From contig JAJZBP010000084.1 in NCBI GenBank assembly GCA_021798855.1, forward strand, positions 1 through 8,390: a stretch of 8,390 nt of DNA. Direction: 5' to 3'. Every line of letters begins with the position of its first letter. Within the stretch, counting starts at the first letter, position 1. Shown one piece after another: positions 1 to 5,803 of the stretch. The notes under the pieces are model-generated. The model had not been told where the DNA came from. It was given only the letters and a program-made list of their open reading frames with translations, and did no database searches. This stretch comes from Bacillota bacterium. GTDB taxonomy: Bacteria > Bacillota > Sulfobacillia > JAJZIM01 > JAJZBP01. Made by a program: the position numbers and the translations under genes.

Positions 1-102
1 GGACAACACGGTTACCGGGGACACCGTGGTGAGCTCAAATCCCCGGACCACCAGTGGCGGCGGGAAAGGCGCCGGAGTCAGGTTGGCCCCGGCCAAACCC
101 AT
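1..102 (-). CDS. 5' end of an unidentified protein, runs off the left edge
   Basis: An open frame of 34 codons starts at ATG 102 and continues to the window edge. The protein begins MGLAGANLTPAPFPPP and goes on with an LVVRGFELTTVSPVTVLS segment. A GGAGGG ribosome binding site lies 6 nt upstream of this ATG. An alternative ATG at 108 overlaps the TGA of the preceding frame (ATGA), but the same GGAGGG would then abut it directly, so 102 is preferred. The close linkage suggests translational coupling with the upstream degenerate frame. The Pro-rich N-terminus followed by a beta-like stretch resembles in style the neighbouring 237-aa protein, but I do not recognise the family and too little is visible to assign a function. 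Confidence 0.55.
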   Translation of the reverse strand, partial: MGLAGANLTPAPFPPPLVVRGFELTTVSPVTVLS

Positions 103-104
103 GC

Positions 105-420
105 TCATCCCTCCAAAACCCGCACACACCGATGGGCAGTGCCAAACCGGATGATGGCCAAAGCCGGTCCAGCTTTCAGGGGCAAACTCCCTCCGGCATT
201 CACGAAAATCCCGTTGTCGGCGGTGAGCAGGACGGATTCGCCAATGTCGATGGGAACGTTCCCATTCTTGGTCACCAGGACATTCCTTCTTCCGGCCGTC
301 CTCGTTTACACAGGCACACCAACGTAGCCCACACCCATTTGTCGGCCGGTAAGGGAAAATCATCGTCGGCGTTTGGGTCAGGGAGGGGCCTGCGACGGCG
401 GGCACTCGCCGGCGCCCACC
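105..420 (-). pseudogene. Degenerate second copy of the beta-type domain of the 237-aa protein
   Basis: From codon 305 to the TGA at 105-107 the frame reads 66 residues that align with residues about 53-117 of the neighbouring 237-aa protein. Matching blocks are GRRNVLVTKNG with GRQYILLVNNG, TADNGIFVNAGGSLPL with TTANGIPVPAGASLTL, AGPALAI with LGPALAL, and VRVLEG with VRVLEV. Immediately upstream the frame has a TAA (306-308), at the position where the paralogue has Asp52. The upstream portion (PNADDDFPLPADKWV) is in a different frame, implying an indel near 320-335. A GTG at 275 with AAGGA 8 nt upstream could still start a 56-aa product. It could therefore be a pseudogene, an expressed half-domain, or an intact gene damaged by sequencing errors. 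The homology is direct; the decay is inferred. Confidence 0.55.
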
Positions 421-424
421 TTCT

Positions 425-1138
425 TCACACCGGGCAGCACCCTTCACCGTCCACGGTGAGGCAGGCGCTCTTCACGACCGGCGCCGGTACGGAATCGCTT
501 TCACCGGCCCGAATGGTCAGCAGTTGTTTGGCAACCAATTGTTCGGCCGTCCTGGCCAGTTTGGCGTCATCCCATCCCAGGGTCGCCTTTAATTCTTGCC
601 CCTTTTCGCATCGTTTGCCCATGCTCTTTGCGGATTCACAAAGAACGTCGAGCATTTGCTTTTGGGGAACGGTGAACCGGCGGCAGGGCCCTCCCCACAA
701 GGACACCCATGGCAACGGGTTGAAGGGCGGCGACGGCGGATGGGGTGGGGGTGGAGGTGGAACAGGCGGTGGGGGCACCGAACTCACCTCCAACACCCGC
801 ACGTCCTGATTGGTGGTGCCGATCCCCCAGAGGGCCAGCGCCGGCCCCAGGTTAAGAGTGAGACTCGCCCCCGCGGGTACGGGAATCCCGTTGGCCGTGG
901 TGACCTCCGGGGAGCCGCCGACGTAGACCGGCCCAAGGCCATTGTTGACCAACAGGATATATTGACGTCCGGGGAGGCCCGTGTCCAACCGCACCGGCGT
1001 GGCACCCACGTCTTTGGCCGACGGGCTGGAGACGGCGTGATTGGGTGAGGGTATGGCCTGAAAAAGCGGTGTCCAATCGGCACCGGTCTGAAACGCGCCC
1101 CTTACCTGGATTACGTTCGCGTTTTGCACAGCTTCCAT
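425..1138 (-). CDS. 237-aa protein: beta-type domain, poly-Pro hinge, winged-helix-like and Cys-rich C-terminus
   Basis: Three parts are visible. Residues about 45-118 (VGATPVRLDTG, LLVNNGLGPVYVGG, TANGIPVPAGASLTL, DVRVLEV) resemble the short beta-rich module common in phage virion/fibre-type and surface proteins that place a ligand-like fold next to a TANG-x-PVPAG turn. Residues 121-138 are an almost pure proline hinge. Residues about 155-210 (TVPQKQMLDVL, QELKATLGWDDAKLARTAEQLVAKQLLTI) look like helix-turn-helix/winged-helix packing. The end carries cysteines, including a CC pair at 234-235. There is no signal peptide or membrane segment. The ATG overlaps the end of the small upstream ORF by 28 nt, with only a distant GGAG about 11 nt upstream, so coupling is possible. 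A degenerate paralogue of the N-domain follows directly. I do not recognise a named family; structural or coat-associated and phage-derived roles are both possible. Confidence 0.7.
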   Translation of the reverse strand: MEAVQNANVIQVRGAFQTGADWTPLFQAIPSPNHAVSSPSAKDVGATPVRLDTGLPGRQYILLVNNGLGPVYVGGSPEVTTANGIPVPAGASLTLNLGPALALWGIGTTNQDVRVLEVSSVPPPPVPPPPPPHPPSPPFNPLPWVSLWGGPCRRFTVPQKQMLDVLCESAKSMGKRCEKGQELKATLGWDDAKLARTAEQLVAKQLLTIRAGESDSVPAPVVKSACLTVDGEGCCPV

Positions 1139-1254
1139 TGTGTCATTTTCTCCAGCTTGAGCGGACCACCCGGATGATCCAAGTTCAGTAGGAAATCTCC
1201 CGGATTGATTCTTTGGTACACTTTCAATATATGAATGGTTATGTCAATTGCCAC
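1111..1254 (-). CDS. Small hypothetical protein (47 aa) overlapping the next gene
   Basis: GTG at 1254 is preceded by GGGAG with a 6-nt gap. The product (start VAIDITIHILKVYQRINPG, then DFLLNLDHPGGPLKLEKM) is basic and has a plausible amphipathic start. The longer version of the frame, starting further upstream, overlaps the HD-GYP gene and is compositionally poor, so I reject that extension; the ATG at 1260 has the ribosome binding site touching it. The 3' end overlaps the start of the 237-aa gene by 28 nt in another frame, compatible with translational coupling in an operon. The stretch is less GC-rich than its neighbours. It has no recognisable family and could be a chance ORF. Confidence 0.4.
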   Translation of the reverse strand: MAIDITIHILKVYQRINPGDFLLNLDHPGGPLKLEKMTQWKLCKTRT

Positions 1255-1313
1255 GGCCATCTCCCTGCCAATGGTTCCCAGCGGACGGCCCGGTTGGGCG
1301 ACCATCGGGCAAA

Positions 1314-2612
1314 CTACCGAACGTCCTCCGTTTCCTCTTGTTCTCCCAATTCGTTTTGCCGCCAAAAAGCGGCATATTCCGCGGCGGCCTTATCCTGCAC
1401 CGTGGCGCGCAGCGAGTTGATTTCGTCAAAACGGCTTTGCAAAAGCGCCACGATCCCTCCGTCGAGAGCCGAATTCCCGGCCATTGCCCGCAATACCCCG
1501 ATCGCCTCGCCGTTACTCATCCCGGCCCGGTAAGGACGGTCTTCCGTAATCCCGGTGAAGACGTCGGCCACGGCCATGATCCGGGATCCCAAGGGCAGAT
1601 CCTCTCCGCGTACATGAAAAGGATAACCGCTCCCGTCCATCCGCTCGTGGTGCAACGCTCCCCAGACCTTGACCAACTCGAAGGGCGCCACGTGATCCAG
1701 GATGCGATAGGTGTGATAGGTGTGGCGGCGGACGATGCGAAATTCGGCGTCGGTCAGTCTCCCCGGCTTATCCAGGATTTCCACCGGCACCGCCAGCTTG
1801 CCCAGGTCGTGCAGATAACCGGCCAGACGCATCAAAATGCATTCCCGCTCGGAAAACCCGCTCATCCTGGCCAAAGTCTCCGCCACCGTCGCCACCCCGC
1901 TGGAGTGCTTGGCGGTGAATGGACTGCGGAAATCGATGACGTGGGCGAACAGGTGGCCCAATTCGAGCAAATTGCGCAGATCCACCGGCGTGGTCGCCGT
2001 TCTGGTCCAGCCGGCCAGGATGTCGCTGACGTCCGGACTGACCAGATCCAGCCAAAAATATTCCCTCTCGGCCAAACGCAGGAAAGCCTCCACAAAATCC
2101 GGCCGGAAAACGGAACCAGACCTATCCTTGATCAACCGGACAATGCCCTCAACCTGTCCGAGGATCTCCACACCCCCGTCCACCGACACGGCAATCCGGT
2201 CGGCCAGGTGGAGAACGTGGCTCCCCGGCGGAACGTTCTCCTGCGCTCCCTCCTCCGTCCGACCCCCAACCCAGGGCCGGTGGTGGAAGCGCACCATTTC
2301 CGCCACCTGAGCAAACGGTTTGAATTCCCTGAGAATCAAATAAGACAACTCGGCGTGACGTTGGGGCTTGATCTGGTCAAATTGGAGCACTTCCAGTCTC
2401 TCTTTGAGGGACAGGGCTCCGATGTCGTGCAGCATGCCGGCCAAGGCCAATTCACCGCACTCTCCCACCGGCATCCCCGTTTCCGCGCCTATGCTGCAGG
2501 CCAAATAGGCGACCTGCTTGTGGTGATTGGCCAATTTGCGACTGATCAGGTCCATGGCGCTGGCGAGGCAAACGGTCAGATCGTAAAGGAAAACCGATTG
2601 TTCTTCAAACAT
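1314..2612 (-). CDS. Tandem HD / HD-GYP domain protein, probable c-di-GMP phosphodiesterase
   Basis: The product is 432 aa and soluble, with no signal or membrane segment. An N-terminal HD-like half has NHHKQVAYLA (29-38), MLHDIGALSL (H62, D63), H86 and FHHRPW (H110, H111). The C-terminal half is a canonical HD-GYP domain: H236, HDLGK (268-272), HTYHTY (297-302), HHERMDGSGYP (321-331) and VADVFTGITEDRPYR (348-362). HD-GYP enzymes use a bi- or trinuclear metal centre to hydrolyse c-di-GMP to pGpG/GMP, and all metal ligands I can check are present in the second domain. The first HD lacks a GYP signature and may be regulatory. ATG 2612 is chosen because GGGGAG lies about 12 nt upstream; a TTG at 2645 would add 11 residues without a ribosome binding site. 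It follows a PAS-GGDEF-EAL gene on the same strand, so the two probably act on one c-di-GMP pool. Confidence 0.88.
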   Translation of the reverse strand: MFEEQSVFLYDLTVCLASAMDLISRKLANHHKQVAYLACSIGAETGMPVGECGELALAGMLHDIGALSLKERLEVLQFDQIKPQRHAELSYLILREFKPFAQVAEMVRFHHRPWVGGRTEEGAQENVPPGSHVLHLADRIAVSVDGGVEILGQVEGIVRLIKDRSGSVFRPDFVEAFLRLAEREYFWLDLVSPDVSDILAGWTRTATTPVDLRNLLELGHLFAHVIDFRSPFTAKHSSGVATVAETLARMSGFSERECILMRLAGYLHDLGKLAVPVEILDKPGRLTDAEFRIVRRHTYHTYRILDHVAPFELVKVWGALHHERMDGSGYPFHVRGEDLPLGSRIMAVADVFTGITEDRPYRAGMSNGEAIGVLRAMAGNSALDGGIVALLQSRFDEINSLRATVQDKAAAEYAAFWRQNELGEQEETEDVR

Positions 2613-2678
2613 GCAAAGAATAGACTCCCCACGATTTGCGACCAAACATTGCGCTTCAGCGTCTTCAAAGTTCGGCGC

Positions 2679-2827
2679 CTATTTTTTTCCATCAACCATC
2701 TTCGACAATTCGTCCAACAAGACCTTCCCACACCATCGCCGCCCGAACGTCCGCGGCTTGGGCCGCGGCGAAATGGGCATCCACAACCAGCGACCTTCCG
2801 AATTTCTTTATCGTCAATTATATTCAC
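2679..2827 (-). pseudogene. Small, apparently frameshifted reading frame between the two c-di-GMP genes
   Basis: The 274-nt gap between the EAL-gene stop and the HD-GYP start is not empty. A GTG at 2827 with AAGGAAG 5 nt upstream opens VNIIDDKEIRK. A second frame then gives a convincing amphipathic run, SLVVDAHFAAAQAADVRAAM, ending at TGA 2692-2694 if not shifted. A third frame gives KVLLDELSKMVDGKK up to TAG at 2679-2681. Joined by two indels this makes one small protein of about 50 aa with helical character. Alternatively the middle frame alone (TTG 2817 to 2692, 41 aa) is the gene. A perfect AAAGGAGG at about 2848-2855 has no start codon at normal distance, which also fits a damaged gene. 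Family unknown; this could be chance. Confidence 0.3.
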
Positions 2828-2886
2828 TTCGACTTCCTTTTGGTTAAATCCTCCTTTGGACTGCCGCCGTGGCGTCACCTTGGCCG

Positions 2887-4672
2887 TCAGGCGTCCCGTT
2901 CCAACCACCGGTCACCCGTCTTCAATCGCCCGGCTTCCGCCTGCAGGATCCTCTCCGTGTCCGCCGCCGGCACCGGGCGCCCGAAAAAATAACCCTGGGC
3001 TTCATCACAGCCCAGGGCGCGCAAAAATTCGAGCTGAGCCTCGTTCTCCACCCCTTCGGCGACCGTCCTGAGGCGCAGGGTGTGGGCCAAGCCGACGACG
3101 GCTTCGGTGATCGTCCCGGCGTCGGGATCCACGCCCAGGTCCCGAATGAACGTTTGGTCTATCTTCAGCTTGTCCAGGGGAAAACGCTTGAGATAACTGA
3201 GCGAGGAGTATCCGGTGCCGAAGTCGTCCACGGCAATGCGCACCCCCATATTCCGCAGTTCCCGCAGGGTACGCACGGCCCCCGCGGCGTCCTGCATCAG
3301 CAGGCTCTCGGTCAGTTCCAACTCCAAGAAACCGGCATCCAGCCCGGTTCGCGCCAGAATGCCGGCCACTTTCTCCTCGAACTTGGGCTGGTGAAACTGG
3401 CGGGCCGAGAGGTTGACCGCCATCCGGCCCCCCGGCAACCCCTCCCGGAGCCAAACCGCGTGCTGCTCGCACGCCCGTTCCAGCACCCAGTCACCCAGGG
3501 TAAGGATCAGGCCGCTCTCTTCGGCCAGGCGAACAACCCGCTCCGGGCCGACCAGTCCGAATTCAGGACTGCGCCAGCGCAAAAGAGCTTCCAAGCCAAC
3601 GATCCGCCGGCTGACGATGTCCACTTCCGGCTGGTAATGAAGCAGGAATTCCTCCCGCTCCATGGCCTTGCGCAGCGCGTTGTCCAGCCTGATCGACTCG
3701 GAAACCGCAGCCCCGAGGTCTGGGGTGAAAAACCAGTGGTTGCTCCGACCGCGCTCCTTGGCGTGACGCATAGCGGTGCCGGCATACCTCAGCAGGGTTT
3801 CCCCGTCGTCACCGTCCCGGGGATAAACGGTTATCCCGATGCCGCCGGTGAGGAAAACGTCCTGCCCGCCAGCCTGAAAGTGCTCCTCGAAGGCGCCGAC
3901 GATTTTCCTGGCGACGATGTCCGCCGCGCGAACGTCCCGCAGGCCGCCCAAAACAACGGCGAATTCATCCCCGGCCAACCGGCCGACCGTATCGCTCCCC
4001 CGCACCACGCCGAGGAGCCTTCCGGCCGCGGCACACAGGATCAGATCCCCGAGCCGATTTCCAAGGGCGTCATTGACGAAACGGAAGCGGTCCAGGTTCA
4101 GGACCATGACCGCCACCAACCGACCCCAACGTTTTGCCCGCGCAATTTCCCCATCGAGCCGCTCCAGGAGCAGGGAACGATTGGGAAGACCGGTCAGGGT
4201 GTCGTTGCTGGAAACGTAGGACCGACGGATCTCCGCCGCGTCCCGCAGGTTCACCATGATCAGCCGGCCGACTCCACGGGAAACCAGGGAACGGCTGGCC
4301 TCCATTTCCCGGAGGGAACCGTCGGCACAACGGTAGCAGCAAAGCTGAACCGGAATCATGCCCTCCCGCAGCACTCGCTGCACCCTTTCAAGGCTGACGG
4401 CGGAGCCTTCCGTGGCGATCAGGTCGCCCTCGGTCAGCGAGGTTATCTCCTCCCGGGTGTAGCCCAGCCAGCGGAGCAGCCTCCCGTTGGCCCACAATAT
4501 CCGTTCGGTGGCTGGATCAAGGAGAAGCACTCCGTCCGCCGACTGTTCGAGCAGGGCGAGACATCTTGTCCCGCCGGCCGCTGCCGGGCGGATTTCCGGC
4601 AAACGCACCGGCTTCCAGGATTTACCCCCCCCCCCGTTTCCAATAAAAGGTTCCCGGGTGTTCTCCTGCCAT
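2887..4672 (-). CDS. PAS-GGDEF-EAL cyclic-di-GMP signalling protein, 5' end out of frame at a G11 tract
   Basis: In order, the protein has a PAS-like sensor (from CLALLEQSADGVLLLD, including RILWANGRLLRWLGYTREE), a GGDEF domain and an EAL domain. The diguanylate cyclase signature is AGDEF, with an RxxD inhibitory-site motif (RGSD) five residues before it. The EAL domain has EALLRW, NLSARQF, LELTES, DDFGTGYSS, KIDQ, AEGVE and QGYFFGRP, so the phosphodiesterase residues look complete; the cyclase half may be active or a GTP-sensing regulator. No membrane segment is present, so the protein is cytosolic. The best start is ATG 4672 (MAGEHPGTFYWKR) with AGGGGG 6 nt upstream, but 11 consecutive G (4625-4635) put a TAA after codon 16. 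With 10 G the frame runs into the PAS domain and the protein is 594 aa. The open frame extending to 4893 has no credible start or protein-like N-terminus. A GTG at 4608 could reinitiate and give about 573 aa. Confidence 0.85.
4625..4635 (-). repeat. G11 homopolymer inside the 5' end of the PAS-GGDEF-EAL gene
   Basis: Eleven uninterrupted C on the plus strand (G on the coding strand) lie 36 nt inside the gene when it starts at ATG 4672. Length 11 puts the start codon out of frame with the PAS-GGDEF-EAL domains and yields a 16-residue peptide. Lengths 7, 10 or 13 restore the frame. Tracts of this length slip during replication and are the classic basis of contingency loci, and they are also a common site of sequencing error. 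Confidence 0.9.
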
Positions 4673-4804
4673 GTTCCGCCCCCTGCCGGTAATTGCTGAG
4701 CACCGCGTTGTCGTTGCCGGGACCAACCGCGCGTTGCTGCGGCTTTTCGCCAATTTCCAAAGCTTATGACTGACAAGTTCTCCGTTGGCCACCGCTTTCC
4801 TGCT

Positions 4805-4935
4805 TCATCCTTCCAGGCAACGGAAAACCGCCTTGGATTTGTCGTCCATCCCCATATTGGCCAAGATCCGGTCAGCCAGCCCTGTGAGACCACCGCCGCC
4901 GGTCGCTTTCACCGCCGCCGGCGAGGGCGAGACAT
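4805..4935 (-). pseudogene. Remnant of a small reading frame upstream of the PAS-GGDEF-EAL gene
   Basis: ATG 4935 has a strong AAGGGG 5 nt upstream but stops after eight codons (MSRPRRRR) in a CGG-repeat. The TGA of that peptide overlaps GTG 4912 (GTGA), which opens 35 codons: VKATGGGGLTGLADRILANM then GMDDKSKAVFRCLEG, ending at TGA 4805-4807. A single-base shift in the CGGCGGCGG run would fuse them into one basic, helical protein of about 43 aa. After the TGA the same frame continues with a protein-like stretch (KAVANGELVSHK), so the original gene may have been longer and reached about 4690. Translational coupling of two tiny ORFs is the alternative. I recognise no family. Confidence 0.3.
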
Positions 4936-4957
4936 CGTCACCCCTTCGGTCCGAACC

Positions 4958-4986
4958 TTGATATTACCGGCTTCCTTCGATGTAAC
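4958..4986 (+). promoter_or_regulatory. Possible sigma-A-type promoter for the SPOCS-like gene
   Basis: TTGATA (4958-4963, five of six to TTGACA) is followed after exactly 17 nt by TGTAAC (4981-4986, four of six to TATAAT). It lies 85 nt upstream of the ATG. It is a moderate match in GC-rich DNA and competes with the forespore-type element just downstream. Confidence 0.3.
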
Positions 4987-5010
4987 CCATCCCCGACCAC
5001 CCACATACTA
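4982..5010 (+). promoter_or_regulatory. Possible forespore (sigma-G/F-like) promoter
   Basis: CATACTA at 5004-5010 is an exact match to the -10 consensus of sigma-G-type promoters. A weak -35 candidate GTAAC (4982-4986) sits 17 nt upstream. Transcription would start near 5017, leaving a leader of about 55 nt before the ATG at 5072. The -35 match is poor, and CATACTA also lies in an 11-bp near-palindrome (5003-5013), so an operator is another reading. The downstream SPOCS-like product makes sporulation control plausible. Confidence 0.35.
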
Positions 5011-5071
5011 TGTACCGGACCTGAAGCCAACCTGAAGTTCCAGCCATTAGTTGAAGGGAGGGAAAATTTTA

Positions 5072-5734
5072 ATGGGACTTCTGGGAAAGACCCTGTGGCG
5101 CAAAGAAGAAACCACTCCACTCCACGAAGCCGCAGAATTAAAACCCATCGCCGGGGGTACTTATCCTCCACCCGAAACGATCACGGCCCTGATCACCAAA
5201 GTCTTCGACGAGTGTGCCCAATGTGATTGCCCGACGGAGATCGTCACCATCCCCTCGGGATTACCGCCGGCCGCCAGCGTCGTCGACTGTTCCGTCACTT
5301 CAATCGTCACCACCGCCACCTCCATCAAAACCAACCCGCTCAACCCGACCAAAAGCAAGGTGTCCGTGACCATTCAGTTCACCCTGACCATCGACTATGC
5401 GGACGCCTCCGGCGCCATTCACACCATCAGCGAAGACTACTACCTCTCCAAAACCGTGCTCCTCTACGCCCTGCAGGGCATGAACGTGGTCGTCTTCGCG
5501 ACCGGCCAGTGCCTGGACACGACGGTCGCCCCGGACGGATTGAGCATCTCCGCCAATGTCGGCCTGTTCATCGTGATTAAGACCACCGCCGATATCCAGT
5601 TCGTGCTCACCGGTCACGAAGCGCCCCAACCGCCGGCCTGCGTCGAAGTTTCTCCCGTCACCTGCGAGCAATTCCTGGCCAACTGCGAAGCCGGCAAACT
5701 GTGGCCACCCTGGCCGCCCCAACCGCCGGTTTAG
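5072..5734 (+). CDS. SPOCS-like, possibly spore-associated protein with Pro/Trp tail (220 aa)
   Basis: ATG 5072 is preceded by GAAGGGAGGG with about 10 nt spacing; the in-frame TTG at 5051 lies on top of that ribosome binding site and is rejected. Visible features are VFDECAQCDC (45-53), a beta-rich stretch VSVTIQFTLTIDYADASG (97-114), EDYYLSKTVLLY (121-132), FVLTGHE (177-183) and a C-terminal WPPWPPQPPV. Eight cysteines (48, 51, 53, 73, 147, 190, 198, 205) could crosslink or bind metal. The pattern VFDxC, then beta strands with a YTD-like turn, then SKTVLLY resembles the SPOCS/DUF3794-type domain found in spore coat-associated proteins of Firmicutes; this is recognition by eye, not a search. 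There is no signal peptide or membrane helix. It is monocistronic, ending 14 nt before a strong terminator, with a forespore-like -10 upstream. Its role is probably structural. Confidence 0.65.
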   Translation: MGLLGKTLWRKEETTPLHEAAELKPIAGGTYPPPETITALITKVFDECAQCDCPTEIVTIPSGLPPAASVVDCSVTSIVTTATSIKTNPLNPTKSKVSVTIQFTLTIDYADASGAIHTISEDYYLSKTVLLYALQGMNVVVFATGQCLDTTVAPDGLSISANVGLFIVIKTTADIQFVLTGHEAPQPPACVEVSPVTCEQFLANCEAGKLWPPWPPQPPV

Positions 5735-5747
5735 CTTAACGGTAACG

Positions 5748-5777
5748 AAAAGTCCCGCCGATCCCGGCGGGACTTTT
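5748..5777. terminator. Bidirectional intrinsic terminator between convergent genes
   Basis: A perfect 13-bp stem (arms 5748-5760 and 5765-5777) encloses a 4-nt loop, ATCC. The GC-rich core is flanked by AAAA on the left and TTTT on the right, so RNA from either strand ends in a short U tract. It sits 14 nt after the SPOCS-like stop and 27 nt beyond the stop of the convergent MFS gene, and serves both. Confidence 0.93.
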
Positions 5778-5803
5778 CCCATCCCATGCTCACTCCAGGT
5801 TGC

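Noticed and set aside
54..809. 251-codon plus-strand frame ending in poly-Gly
   Set aside because: The Gly run is the reverse of the poly-Pro hinge codons of the 237-aa gene, and there is no ribosome binding site or protein-like pattern.
1248..3071. 607-codon open frame on the plus strand
   Set aside because: It is antisense to the HD-GYP gene, has Pro/His/Arg-rich composition typical of a shadow frame of GC-rich coding DNA, shows no domain, and spans the stop and start of real genes.
2869..4692. Second 607-codon open frame on the plus strand
   Set aside because: It is antisense to the PAS-GGDEF-EAL gene, whose opposite frame holds complete catalytic motifs. The equal length to the other shadow is coincidence.
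4673..4893. N-terminal extension of the EAL gene to GTG 4893
   Set aside because: The added residues are Trp/Gly/Arg-rich with no resemblance to a domain and no ribosome binding site. The other frame from ATG 4672 is far more protein-like.
5003..5031. Minus-strand promoter TTGGCT-17-TATGTG upstream of 4935
   Set aside because: The -10 matches only three of six bases, too weak in this context to list.
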